The position numbers were made by a program, and so were the translations under genes. From Bifidobacterium anseris (GTDB lineage Bacteria > Actinomycetota > Actinomycetes > Actinomycetales > Bifidobacteriaceae), in the NCBI RefSeq assembly GCF_002860345.1, contig NZ_NMYC01000001.1, positions 867,397 through 931,396 on the forward strand: a DNA stretch of 64,000 nt, in the 5' to 3' direction. Shown here piece after piece: positions 24,306 to 33,078 of the stretch. Under the pieces are notes generated by a model. The model did no database searches. It worked only from the letters and a program-made list of their open reading frames with translations, and had not been told where the DNA came from. Position 1 is the stretch's first letter. Every line of letters starts with the position of its first letter.

Positions 24306-25334
24306 TTACCCAATATCGAATATAGTTCGCGGTAATATATTTAACTCATTCTCCAACCTAACAATAGCCTCAAATACATTATTTATATCACCGCCTTCAT
24401 CTAATACTCTACAGTGATGCCCTTGATCCAACTCTTCTTCTTTGTGTGCAGTTTCTAAATAATCTTTTCTAATATGCAAAGTATTTTGTAAGAAGGGAAG
24501 TTTTTTCTTTCCTTTCTGGCCATACCCACAAAAATGAGACATGGAATCAATCCATACCTGATCTCGTGCCGTAATCAATACCACCCTTGCCGGTAGACCT
24601 TCCCATTTCTCATCCACAATACCCACCTCCCCCATTCTATATGCATCAAGAACAAACATAAAAAAACAATCCCAAGCAGAATTCCACGCCTTATCTTCGA
24701 TAGACATACGTTTTTTATCTATCTTCAATAATGCTCGCGCCCGACCATTCTCTTCAGATTGCCCAAGAAATAAAGAACGAGCAACCATCCTTGGATAAGC
24801 TGAGACACAATTCAGCTCCTCCCTTACCCAACGACAATGTTCAGAATAGGCCTTCCCCCTATCTTTTTGGTTCTTTTCATACATCATTATCATATGAAGA
24901 TTTGTTCCATACATTACGTAGAAAACATCCGGAAGTTTAATAATGTTAGCAAAAATACTCTCCATAAACAGATTCTCAGACCTCACCTCCCCTTCACCGG
25001 CAATCACACTTTCGCAAGCAAGCATCATATCTATCTTTTCTAGATCTTCAATCCACATCTCACGAATTGCATTTCTCATTCTTACCGCATGAGCAGCATC
25101 GCACTTTGTTCTCTTGAAGCAAGTTTCCATAAGTGCATATCGATAATCTAAGTCATCAACTTTTCTAAACTCATGAAGAAGAGCACGAAGGTCCTCACGA
25201 GATTGACTTGAAGCTCCTCTATAATAGAATTTATCTATATCAATTAATACATTAGAATCCAAAATAACTACATCAGCTTCATCTTGTTTAAATTCACCAT
25301 TTTTTATAATAGAGTATTTTCCTATTCTCTGCAT
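24306..25334 (-). CDS. PIN-like-domain protein of foreign composition
   Basis: 342 residues, markedly AT-rich compared with both flanks. The N-terminus has ADVVILDSNVLIDIDKF, the first-Asp strand of PIN-like nucleases; further acidic positions fit the fold: ALMETCFKR (Glu), NSAWDCFFMFVLDAYRMGE (Asp) and VLITARDQVWIDS (T-A-R-D-x-x-x-x-D, the last acids). PIN domains are metal-dependent RNases, common in toxins and defence. AAAGGAG lies 6 nt before the ATG at 25334. It is divergent from the DNA methyltransferase gene, with 144 bp between. It may be a defence or regulatory partner of the restriction system or an independent passenger. Domain assignment rests on motif reading only. Confidence 0.65.
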   Translation of the reverse strand: MQRIGKYSIIKNGEFKQDEADVVILDSNVLIDIDKFYYRGASSQSREDLRALLHEFRKVDDLDYRYALMETCFKRTKCDAAHAVRMRNAIREMWIEDLEKIDMMLACESVIAGEGEVRSENLFMESIFANIIKLPDVFYVMYGTNLHMIMMYEKNQKDRGKAYSEHCRWVREELNCVSAYPRMVARSLFLGQSEENGRARALLKIDKKRMSIEDKAWNSAWDCFFMFVLDAYRMGEVGIVDEKWEGLPARVVLITARDQVWIDSMSHFCGYGQKGKKKLPFLQNTLHIRKDYLETAHKEEELDQGHHCRVLDEGGDINNVFEAIVRLENELNILPRTIFDIG

Positions 25335-25441
25335 TCTTCTCCTTTCCTCTTGACATGCTACTTTAGTTCTACCTCGATCGAACAGGCAACAATGCATACG
25401 CACCTACTTCAACGCAGTAGGGCATTAGGTTAACATCCGCC

Positions 25442-25470
25442 TGGACTTTTCTCAGTTTCTTCCCTATACT
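25442..25470 (+). promoter_or_regulatory. Promoter of the DNA methyltransferase gene, leaderless
   Basis: TGGACT (-35) and TATACT (-10) are 17 nt apart; the -10 ends 8 nt before the ATG. No SD is present. Confidence 0.65.
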
Positions 25471-25478
25471 GAACTGTC

Positions 25479-27023
25479 ATGCACACCTTCATCGAACTTT
25501 TCGCAGGATGCGGAGGCCTGAGTCTCGGCCTCCGTTCCGCCGGCTTTGAGGAACTGCTCGCCAACGAGCTCTCCCCTATGCCGGCCGAGACGTTTGCGCT
25601 CAATCTCATGGGCGTTGACATGCGATCACCCGAGTTTGCCCAGACCAAGCCATCCGACCGCCCCGTTCTCTGGCTCGATTCGGATACCGACGACGTCATT
25701 GAGCGTCTGTCGGACAATCCGTTCGAACGCCCACAGACCGATATGAGCGAAGTCGGGAACGCGGGCGATCTCACTGGCCGTCTTATCGTCGGAGACATTC
25801 GACGCCTGAATCAGTTCATCGAAGACCGACACAGCCCTCTCATTCACGGCGAAGTCGACCTCGTCTCCGGCGGGCCGCCCTGCCAGAGCTTTTCACTTGC
25901 CGGACGACGCGAGCTCGGTAACCAACGCAATCAACTGCCCTGGGAGTTCGCAAAGTTCGTCGACTACCAGCGCCCGCGCATGGTGCTGCTGGAGAACGTG
26001 GAAGGCATCCTGCGCCCGTTCAAAGAGGAGTCGAAGACCTACTACGCATGGTTCGAGGTCTGCAAAGCGTTCGCCTCCATCGGCTACGTTACCCGTCCGC
26101 TCTTGATCAACGCACGTTATGCCGGCGTGGCACAGAACCGCCCTCGTTTCATCATGCTTGCAGTACGTGAGGATCTCGTAGACCAGCTGTCCGAGAAGAC
26201 CGCGGAATGGTTCAAGCAGGGTGGGCACCTGATTGAGGCCGTCAAAAACAATGATGCCGATTACGATAAAGACCGTTGGTCCTATCGCGACCTCACCACT
26301 CCGGAATGGCAGAAGGCCGCCACCGATTCCGTCTTCGCACCGCTCGTCGCATTCCGCGATGAAGCAACGCAGCACACCATCGAAGACGCCATCGGAGACC
26401 TTCAGGACGAGAATCCGGATCCGCAGAGTCAGTACGTCGTTAACTTGAACACAGAGCTGGGTACCCATCTCGCGGATTCCGAACACGCGATGCTCAATCG
26501 GCAGCACCCCAACAGCACGCCGCGTGTGCGTGCACGGTTCCGCATCTACCAAATCATGGCGAATGCCCCGAAACCGATTGCAGATGAAATCAAAAATGTC
26601 ATGCGCGGCACCTCGGATGAGTTGTCCGCGGAAGCCGTCGACTTGCTGAAGGAAGGACATCTGCTCAAGTACGACAAGCCCGTGTCAAGATCAAAGAAAG
26701 GACTCATTGAGTATCTTGCAGGTCTGAAGACGAAGAAGTTCTCCCAACGAGCGCTGCGCCGCGGCGTTCCGGCACCTGCCGCATTGTCCATCCCCGACGA
26801 TGTGTGCCACTACACCGAAGCGCGCACACTGTCGGTGCGCGAGATGGCACGAATCCAGTCGTTCCCCGACGCCTTCGAATTCCGCGGCATCGCCACGACC
26901 GGAGGACTGCGCAGGCGGTATCAGGTGCCGCAGTACACGCAAATCGGAAACGCCGTTCCACCTCTCCTCGGTAAAGCGTTGGGAGAGGTGGTCGATGGCA
27001 TACTCGACGAGATCAAAGGATGA
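25479..27023 (+). CDS. DNA (cytosine-5) methyltransferase of a type II restriction-modification system
   Basis: 514 residues. All key C5-MTase motifs are present in order: motif I FAGCGGLSLGLRSAGF (AdoMet), motif IV GGPPCQSFSLAG (catalytic Cys), motif VI LLENVEG, motif VIII QNRPRF, then a target-recognition region (about residues 240-430), motif IX TLSVREMARIQSFPD and motif X QIGNAVPPLLGKALG. It converges with and overlaps by 11 bp the restriction endonuclease gene, so it should protect the host from that enzyme. Length is above the minimal 330-400 because of a long variable region and an insertion between motifs I and IV. Confidence 0.96.
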   Translation: MHTFIELFAGCGGLSLGLRSAGFEELLANELSPMPAETFALNLMGVDMRSPEFAQTKPSDRPVLWLDSDTDDVIERLSDNPFERPQTDMSEVGNAGDLTGRLIVGDIRRLNQFIEDRHSPLIHGEVDLVSGGPPCQSFSLAGRRELGNQRNQLPWEFAKFVDYQRPRMVLLENVEGILRPFKEESKTYYAWFEVCKAFASIGYVTRPLLINARYAGVAQNRPRFIMLAVREDLVDQLSEKTAEWFKQGGHLIEAVKNNDADYDKDRWSYRDLTTPEWQKAATDSVFAPLVAFRDEATQHTIEDAIGDLQDENPDPQSQYVVNLNTELGTHLADSEHAMLNRQHPNSTPRVRARFRIYQIMANAPKPIADEIKNVMRGTSDELSAEAVDLLKEGHLLKYDKPVSRSKKGLIEYLAGLKTKKFSQRALRRGVPAPAALSIPDDVCHYTEARTLSVREMARIQSFPDAFEFRGIATTGGLRRRYQVPQYTQIGNAVPPLLGKALGEVVDGILDEIKG

Positions 27024-28218
27024 ACTCCTCAGGAGTAGCGAACAATAGAGGCAGATTCTTCTTCTCTATCTTGAAGAGTGCTCCATGATCCCTGTATTTT
27101 CCGGCCTCCGTGATGTGAGCAGCGAGATCGACGGTAATCACGCCGGAGGCCAGCAACGGGGTCAGCAGCGCCGTATTCGGATTCTTGGTGTAGAGGATTT
27201 TCGTATAGAGGAAATGCTCTACACCACTGATCGTTTCCGATTCAGCGGTGATCCAGAACGTGCGCGGATGCTTTTGCAGTAATCGTTTACGCAGCTTCGA
27301 CATATCCCACCAGCTCACCCGCGTCTGTTTTCCAGTCTCGGGATCCTGATGCAGGATATACAGTCGATCGCTCGCCTCATCCACATCGAGCAACAACCCA
27401 TACCCATTGACATGCGCCACTCGGAACGTCTCATAAAGCTGGAATCGCGGCTTGTCCTTGTTCCGCGGAATCTGCATTTTGCCGTATGCGCCAAGTATTT
27501 CGCGGTACTTCAACCCGCCATCGGGCACCTGCGAAAACAGAGTACTTCTCGTCTCCTTCTTGATCTTGCCGTTGCGCTTGGCTCGTAGCGTCTTGAGCTC
27601 GATGCCCTTGTAGTCCGGATTCTTATCATTGTTCCGGCTGATGCCGAGCGCATGCTCAAGCGTATCGCCAACGCCAGGATCTCCTTCGGTGACCGATGGG
27701 AGGAATCCTTCATCGTGAATCGCCTGGATCTTCCTGAGCAGTTCTCGCTCAATGATGCTTTCCTCCGCATCATCAGTGGTCAGCAAGTTACGCACATAGC
27801 CGCCATCTATCAACGACTGGGCGATATCCGGATTCGACAAATCGATCACATAGATGGCGCCATCGATCACAACAAGCGCAAGAAGGTTGTACGGCTCGCA
27901 GTATTGCTTGAGACCCGAGAACCATATACGAGGATCGCCGTGCTTCGTCTTGGGCCGATACAGCGACGCCTCCGTCTTTTCCAAATGGTCTGGATACACG
28001 AAGTAGGCATCGACTTTCTTCTTGTTCTCCGGCCCTTGCAGCTGCTCCTCGTAGACATGCACCCTCGCATCCTCAAGAAGCTCGCGAACCGGAGCCGTCG
28101 CATCCATGATTGATTTCGTATACCCCGTTTGCGTCGGCACCAAGAACGCGACAGGAATGTTCAGCTGCGCAAACTGAGCCAGAAACGGCTCTAGCGGCAC
28201 ATCAGCGGCACTTAGCAT
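27013..28218 (-). CDS. Type II restriction endonuclease, MvaI/BcnI family
   Basis: 401 residues. The segment GDTLEHALGISRNN followed by PDYKGIELKTLRAKR is the hallmark of the MvaI/BcnI domain, with the D...E-L-K catalytic acids and lysine. Known members cut CCWGG or CCSGG and act as monomers. The first 180 residues are an extra N-terminal domain of unknown role. GGAGAGAGAGG lies 5 nt before the ATG. The gene faces the methyltransferase gene and shares its last 11 bp. A CC-S/W-GG-like site is plausible but not proven. Confidence 0.9.
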   Translation of the reverse strand: MLSAADVPLEPFLAQFAQLNIPVAFLVPTQTGYTKSIMDATAPVRELLEDARVHVYEEQLQGPENKKKVDAYFVYPDHLEKTEASLYRPKTKHGDPRIWFSGLKQYCEPYNLLALVVIDGAIYVIDLSNPDIAQSLIDGGYVRNLLTTDDAEESIIERELLRKIQAIHDEGFLPSVTEGDPGVGDTLEHALGISRNNDKNPDYKGIELKTLRAKRNGKIKKETRSTLFSQVPDGGLKYREILGAYGKMQIPRNKDKPRFQLYETFRVAHVNGYGLLLDVDEASDRLYILHQDPETGKQTRVSWWDMSKLRKRLLQKHPRTFWITAESETISGVEHFLYTKILYTKNPNTALLTPLLASGVITVDLAAHITEAGKYRDHGALFKIEKKNLPLLFATPEEFIL

Positions 28219-28427
28219 AATAACCTCTCTCTCCAGTCTCTACTAGGGCACAGTTACTACTCACCTAACCGGAGCACCGCGAAGAGTACAGACACTTCAG
28301 ATAGGTGTCACATAATCATCATATCGCACAATCAAAATTTGATTTGTCGCCATGTCATTACACAAAAATGTTACAAAATATAATCAAATAGTGAAGCATT
28401 TCAATCCATCTCACATAACAGAATAAT

Positions 28428-29030
28428 CTAATCGTTAATGGCTAGATTTCCTCTAGCCTCTCTCATTTTTCCTATTATGTATATTCGAAATTGTAGCAAT
28501 AACGGAATATGCAGTTTATGCTCGTCACCGATATAAGGAGGTAGAATTTTTGAGGAACGAATTCGATACGGCGGAATCATCACCCACGGATTCCCTCTAC
28601 CATCCCCCGCAAACTGCAAACACCAATAAACCACACCCGATAGGTTTGCATACTGAACTAAGAAGAACTCCTCATTAAAGCAAGATTCCAGCGTAGTATC
28701 CACATCTCCATCTTCGCCTGACATCAAATTCTGAACAGCAGCTTTGAAGTGAAGAGTGTAGCCCCTCCTCTTCGAGAGCCTCGGAATCTCTTTCTTGATA
28801 TGGAATATCAAAACATTAATAGATGTTTCTTGACCTATATTACGTACTTTACGTTTAGATGGATTGATTTCAACCAGCGGTATCTTATACCTGTCATCCA
28901 AGAATCTCTTTCTAATCCTTGACCAGAAGAACAAAAAGACCACTGCAGCCACAGCCGCCGCAAGTAGAGTGGATAATGCATCCTGCAGAACGATATTCCA
29001 TTGTATTTCATCGAAAATACTTTTTGTCAT
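28428..29030 (-). CDS. Hypothetical membrane-anchored protein
   Basis: 200 residues from ATG 29030 (a TTG two codons earlier is possible). One transmembrane helix near residues 17-40 (ALSTLLAAAVAAVVFLFFW) precedes a cytoplasmic-looking basic segment RIRKRFLDDRYK and a mostly beta-predicted soluble part. No family recognised. AT-rich like its neighbours, and part of the imported segment. An AGAAGATG sequence is the only SD candidate. Confidence 0.6.
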   Translation of the reverse strand: MTKSIFDEIQWNIVLQDALSTLLAAAVAAVVFLFFWSRIRKRFLDDRYKIPLVEINPSKRKVRNIGQETSINVLIFHIKKEIPRLSKRRGYTLHFKAAVQNLMSGEDGDVDTTLESCFNEEFFLVQYANLSGVVYWCLQFAGDGRGNPWVMIPPYRIRSSKILPPYIGDEHKLHIPLLLQFRIYIIGKMREARGNLAIND

Positions 29031-29165
29031 ATACAATCATCTTCTATTCACATCAAACGACGGAAAACAAATAGCTGAAGGATCACACCACACCATCGTC
29101 CTCTCTATATGTACAAGGATGCAGAGAATGAAGAACAATAAATACTTTAGAGTCCGATGGTTTCT

Positions 29166-29425
29166 TCACCTATGAATCAACGGATTGTCAAGAGTAAGCG
29201 ATGGATCCTCATCGGCGGCCAATTCATCGAATATGGCGATATGTTCTTGATGCCTCTGTTCGGCGTACTTTTGCAAATCATTCAGCATGACACGCCGATG
29301 ACGGTCAATCTCAACGTAAGGAATATAGCTGTCTTCAAGCAGCCGCTCCAATGCAGCTCGGGAGAGCCTAGGAAATCGGCAGCTTCCTGAGTCGTGAGCT
29401 GAGCGTCACTCTTCACCATATGCAT
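29166..29425 (-). pseudogene. Frameshifted excisionase-like (HTH_17) antitoxin gene
   Basis: A start at 29425 gives ...QLTTQEAADFLG, then the frame breaks. In the next frame the protein continues LSRAALERLLEDSYIPYVEI and ends DPSLTLDNPLIHR. Together they make a typical MerR/excisionase-like helix-turn-helix antitoxin of the kind paired with PIN toxins. A single missing base near 29368 (CTAGGC where CTAGGCC is expected) accounts for the break. No partner toxin gene follows. Either a real pseudogene or a sequencing error. Confidence 0.7.
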
Positions 29426-29446
29426 CGTCTTTCTCTCAACAGCGAT

Positions 29447-29830
29447 TTAGCGGTCCGGATGCGCGCAGCCCGAGTTGCCGCTGTTGCCCGAGCCGTTGCC
29501 GACGAAGATCCACTGGAACATCGAGAAGCCGTGGTTGTCGATCACGATCACCTTCGCGTTGTTGCCACCGGCCTGCGACGGCTGGTTCGCGATATTCATC
29601 ACCGTCTTGCGGTTGCCGAGCATGAGCAGCAGCACCAAACCGAACACGCCGAGACACACGAGCAGCACCGTGCGGTGGCGTTCGATCCACGGCCTGACCG
29701 GGCAGGCACGGCCGGCGTCGGTATGACGGCCACAGTCGCAGCTTCGGTCGTCGCGCGCGGCATCCTCGCGCGTGTCGTCGGCAGGCATAGTCGACATCGT
29801 CATATCGGCATCAGTGGTGTGCTGGGTCAT
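29447..29830 (-). CDS. Small hypothetical membrane protein
   Basis: 127 residues. The N-terminal 45 residues are Asp/Thr-rich with a Cys pair (CDCGRHTDAGRACP), one transmembrane helix follows (TVLLVCLGVFGLVLLLML), and the C-terminal tail ends in a Gly/Asn/Ser stretch. GAGGAG lies 5 nt before the ATG. No family recognised; topology suggests a cytoplasmic N-terminus, possibly metal-binding. Confidence 0.65.
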   Translation of the reverse strand: MTQHTTDADMTMSTMPADDTREDAARDDRSCDCGRHTDAGRACPVRPWIERHRTVLLVCLGVFGLVLLLMLGNRKTVMNIANQPSQAGGNNAKVIVIDNHGFSMFQWIFVGNGSGNSGNSGCAHPDR

Positions 29831-29997
29831 CGTCGCTCCTCGTCGTATCGGTCATATCGGTCGGCATCGGCCGGCGGAACGGCAGCGGTTCCGTCCCTCA
29901 CACCGTAGCAGCGGACGCCATGGCGACGGCTCGCCCATCTTGGTCCGCGGAATCGGCAGGCGGATACGCGGCGAGCGCGGCCGCTCAAAAAAGTCAA

Positions 29998-31185
29998 CTA
30001 CCGCACCGCGTTAAGCACATCCAGTGCCACATACCGCATGGCCCGCTCATCGGCATCCCCCACAGGCACGAGCACATGCTCGTTGACGAGGTTGCGAATG
30101 GCGTTCGACGCGGACGAACGGCTCATATGGAGGCGTCGCACCACCGAGGGCGCGGTGACGTATGGGACGCCGATGAGAGTCTCCGCCAAGCGGCGCGTCG
30201 GCTCACCATACGACGACAGGCGTGTGCGATACCGGTCACGAATGGAGGTGAGCTCGACGACACGGTCATAGGCGTCGTCAGCGGATTCCTCAATCGCCTG
30301 ACAGAAGAAGACGACCCAATCCTCCCACGCGCCGCGCGTGGAGACGCCCAGCAACAGGTCCTGATGCTCCGCGCGCCGCTGCTCGAACCATGGGGAGATG
30401 GAGACGAGCGGGTGTTTGAGCATGCCGCGCCTCATGAGCTGCAGCAGGATGAGCAGACGGCCGATGCGTCCGTTACCGTCCGTGAACGGGTGCAGGGTCT
30501 CGAACTGATAATGGAACATCGCTGCGTCGAGCACGATGAGACCGGGATCGGTACGCGACTGCCACCAGTCGAACAATGCGCCAAGCTCCGCATCCAACTG
30601 CTGCCCCGGTGGCATCGGAACGAATCGGGCGTCCTCGATACGCCGCGTATTCGCACCGATGAACACCTGCGTGGTCCTGACGTCACCGGCCTGCGGACCA
30701 TCCGATCTCGTTCCGGTCACCAGCAGCTGCTGCAACTCACGCGTCAGCGATCTGCTGACCGGTCTGCCGTCCTGCACGGAAAGGATGCCGTGTTCGGTAG
30801 CGTCCAGATAGTTGAGCACCTCACGCATCGATTCGTTGTATCCATGTTTGCTTTCACCGACTTCATACTCGGCCGCCAGCACCGTCTCAAGACGCTCATA
30901 GGTGCCTTCGAGCGCACTCGTGCTCTGTGCCTCGCGACGGATGGTCGGGCGCTGCAGCAATTCCGGATTCGGTATGTTCGCGCCGATGGCGTCGATGCGA
31001 CTCAGCGACGCGGTGGCGCGACCGATCGCGCCCACCATCGACGGGGCAAGCGTGGGATACGCGTCCAGACGTTTCGGCTTGAACGCGAACGTATGATACG
31101 GAACCACCCCGTAACGGGTGCTCACTTCGCCGTCAAGGGGAAGCAGGACTCCTGTGGCCCGCTCCGTGAACAGATCTTCGCGCAT
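29998..31185 (-). CDS. Fic-family protein with built-in inhibitory helix and C-terminal winged helix
   Basis: 395 residues. The Fic core motif is HPFTDGNGRIGRLL (H-x-F-x-D-G-N-G-R-x-x-R, the AMP-transferase version). An STSALEGT segment near residue 88 fits the (S/T)xxxE(G/N) inhibitory motif in the N-terminal position (class II Fic), which keeps the enzyme off. The last 70 residues (SVVRRLHMSRSSASNAIRNL) form a winged HTH. Class II Fic proteins can AMPylate or de-AMPylate targets and often bind their own promoter. TATGCT ends 6 nt before the ATG and there is no SD. Confidence 0.9.
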   Translation of the reverse strand: MREDLFTERATGVLLPLDGEVSTRYGVVPYHTFAFKPKRLDAYPTLAPSMVGAIGRATASLSRIDAIGANIPNPELLQRPTIRREAQSTSALEGTYERLETVLAAEYEVGESKHGYNESMREVLNYLDATEHGILSVQDGRPVSRSLTRELQQLLVTGTRSDGPQAGDVRTTQVFIGANTRRIEDARFVPMPPGQQLDAELGALFDWWQSRTDPGLIVLDAAMFHYQFETLHPFTDGNGRIGRLLILLQLMRRGMLKHPLVSISPWFEQRRAEHQDLLLGVSTRGAWEDWVVFFCQAIEESADDAYDRVVELTSIRDRYRTRLSSYGEPTRRLAETLIGVPYVTAPSVVRRLHMSRSSASNAIRNLVNEHVLVPVGDADERAMRYVALDVLNAVR

Positions 31186-31191
31186 GCGTTC

Positions 31192-31197
31192 AGCATA
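31192..31197 (-). promoter_or_regulatory. -10 box giving a leaderless fic mRNA
   Basis: TATGCT on the minus strand, 6 nt from the ATG of the Fic gene. Confidence 0.55.
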
Positions 31198-31258
31198 GCA
31201 GGCACACAGGTCTCTAATGAACAGATAGATACGTCATCCTGAACACAAATGCTCATTA

Positions 31259-31286
31259 TGTTCAGAATCAGGCCTCATTCTGAACA
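31259..31286. promoter_or_regulatory. Inverted repeat, possible operator of the fic gene
   Basis: Perfect 10-bp arms TGTTCAGAAT and ATTCTGAACA around 8 nt, about 75 bp upstream of the fic start. More TGAACA/TGTTCA half-sites lie at 31217-31242 and 31293-31305. The Fic protein's winged helix makes autoregulation plausible. Confidence 0.5.
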
Positions 31287-31386
31287 TCAAGACGTTCAAT
31301 GTTCATCGTCGACGACATTCCAACGTTCATCGGGCTTACCCTTTTGCCCCCGGGGGCGGACACGCGCTGCAGTACCGCAAGCCGTA

Positions 31387-32133
31387 CTAAGCGCGTTGCG
31401 ACCGCTGCGGAATACGCAGCGAGCGCAGCAGCGTCTTGCGCGCGGCGGGTATGCGGTAGGATTCGCAGGCCTTCTGGATCGTCTTGTTATGGGTCCACGG
31501 ATCCAAGCTCCGCTGTTCGAGCAGTGGCAGCGCATCATCCCACTGCTTGGCGAGCGCGGTCGCGAAATACCATGCGCGCGCCATGTTCACGTAGTAGTCG
31601 TCGGAACGAATGCCCCCAACGAGTCGCAGCTGTTCTGCGTCGAAACGGTCGCCAAGGAAATCGGTCATCAGCGCCACGACGGCGTAGCGGACCGTGTAGG
31701 CGTGGTCGTCGCGTATCCATCGCGCGAGCTGGTCGAGCCATACGCGCGCATCGTCGTCGGAAAGACGCGGCACGCGGATCGTGTCGGTGACGGCCCAGTT
31801 GTCGGCGTACGGCAGGAATCGCGACAGCGCGGCGATCGTCTGCTCGATCGACGGGTACACGTCGCCGATCAGGATCGCGTGCAGCATGCTCTCCTCGAAC
31901 CAGCGATGAGGAAGGTCGGCGAGAAATTCATCGAGGATGCGCGAATCGCCGCGGCGCAGCCGCTTCGCGAGCGCGCGCAGCTGTGGCACGCGAATGCCGA
32001 TCATCGTGGCGGGATCGATGGTCGGGACGAGCTTCGCGTTGAAGGCCTTGTAGTCGGGTTCGGCGAGGGATTCCAGACATGCGCGGATGGACACCACGCC
32101 GTCAGGAAACGCCTGGGAGATCGTCGGGGACAC
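31387..32133 (-). CDS. DNA alkylation repair protein, AlkD family
   Basis: 248 residues with GTG start (AAGGAG 6 nt upstream). The helical repeat pattern and segments IGIRVPQLRALAKRLRR, WFEESMLHAILIG and DPWTHNKTIQKACESYRI match AlkD-type HEAT-repeat glycosylases, which remove N3- and N7-alkylated purines. The segment DNWAVTDTIRVPRL has the D/W pair near the catalytic site (consistent with D113/W109 in AlkD). Single gene. Confidence 0.88.
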   Translation of the reverse strand: MSPTISQAFPDGVVSIRACLESLAEPDYKAFNAKLVPTIDPATMIGIRVPQLRALAKRLRRGDSRILDEFLADLPHRWFEESMLHAILIGDVYPSIEQTIAALSRFLPYADNWAVTDTIRVPRLSDDDARVWLDQLARWIRDDHAYTVRYAVVALMTDFLGDRFDAEQLRLVGGIRSDDYYVNMARAWYFATALAKQWDDALPLLEQRSLDPWTHNKTIQKACESYRIPAARKTLLRSLRIPQRSQRA

Positions 32134-32181
32134 CGTGGGCTCCTTATCGGGAACGGATGGGCGATGTGCGGGAACGGACGA

Positions 32182-32628
32182 CTATGCGCGGATCATCTTG
32201 AACATGCCGGGGCCGTCCCAATCGTTGGGACGCGACTCGAAGCCGTGGCGCTCGTAGAACGCGACGGCGTCCTGTGAGGAGATGAGCTCGAGGCTCACGC
32301 CCCAGCCGGGTTCGATCACGTCGCACACATGGCGCTCAAGCGCATCGAGCAGCGCGGCGCCGACGCCTTGGGACTGCATGGACGGGATGACAGCGAAATC
32401 CTTGATGTAGAAGGACATGCCGCCGTCACCGATCAGCCGGACCATGCCGACCGGCTCGGGGGCGACTTCGGTTTCGGCTTCCGGGTCGGCGTAGGCAGTG
32501 AAGGTGGCGGTCGAGTTGGCGAGCGCGACGCGCACCTGCTCGACGCCGGGCGCGTCCCAGCCGACGGATCGGTACAGCGTCAGGAACAGTTCGGGGGTCA
32601 GCGTGTCTTGCTGGATCGTCAGTCGCAT
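32182..32628 (-). CDS. GNAT-family N-acetyltransferase
   Basis: 148 residues from the ATG at 32628, with GGAGAG 4 nt upstream; an ATG at 32676 has no SD. FYIKDFAVIPSMQSQGVGAA holds beta4 and the Q-x-x-G-V-G acetyl-CoA loop, and AVAFYERHGFESRPNDWDGP the C-terminal signature. This small GNAT type is common in bacteria; the substrate is not known. Confidence 0.9.
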   Translation of the reverse strand: MRLTIQQDTLTPELFLTLYRSVGWDAPGVEQVRVALANSTATFTAYADPEAETEVAPEPVGMVRLIGDGGMSFYIKDFAVIPSMQSQGVGAALLDALERHVCDVIEPGWGVSLELISSQDAVAFYERHGFESRPNDWDGPGMFKMIRA

Positions 32629-32852
32629 TTCTCTCCGTTCGTCGACGGGCGCACATGAATGTGTGCTTTGTGCCATTGCCTCGGGGATTCGCCCCGAATC
32701 TCAAGATAACGGAATCAAGTGCGATGCACGGACGGATGCTCGACATGAGAGCGGATCACAGACGGCAAGACGGATAGGAATCGCGTCGAAGGTTCCTCGG
32801 AATAGGATTCTGGAAGGCGGAGTCCTGAAATCAATCATGGAGGACAACACGG

Positions 32853-32886
32853 AAAAGGGCGCCGGCTTCGTTGCCGGCGCCCTTTT
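32853..32886. terminator. Strong bidirectional terminator
   Basis: Stem of 14 bp with A-run on one side and T-run on the other (AAAAGGGCGCCGGC and its complement). It lies 70 nt beyond the stop of the small protein gene. Confidence 0.9.
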
Positions 32887-32955
32887 GCGGAGTTGGGATC
32901 CGTCTGTGCAGTGTGCGGTGGTGTGGCGTACGCGGTATGCGATGCGTGGAGAGCA

Positions 32956-33078
32956 TCACTTCGCCTGACGTTCCGCGATCTCGCTCATCACGGAGACGGT
33001 GGCCGCCGAGTTCATCGACGTCGTCGGGACGCCGGCGGTCGTGTGGTCGAAACCGAAGATCATGTTGAGGAAGCTCAT
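32956..33078 (-). CDS. 40-residue small protein of unknown function
   Basis: ATG at 33078 with AAAGGAC 8 nt upstream, stop TGA at 32956. The peptide starts MSFLNMIFGFDHTTAGVP and ends VSVMSEIAERQAK; it has a short hydrophobic N-terminus, no Cys, and an amphipathic C-terminal half. It stands as a complete unit: a possible promoter upstream (GTGACG, 16 nt, TATCTT around 33133-33160) and a strong terminator downstream. No family recognised; it could be a small regulatory or membrane-associated protein. Confidence 0.6.
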   Translation of the reverse strand: MSFLNMIFGFDHTTAGVPTTSMNSAATVSVMSEIAERQAK

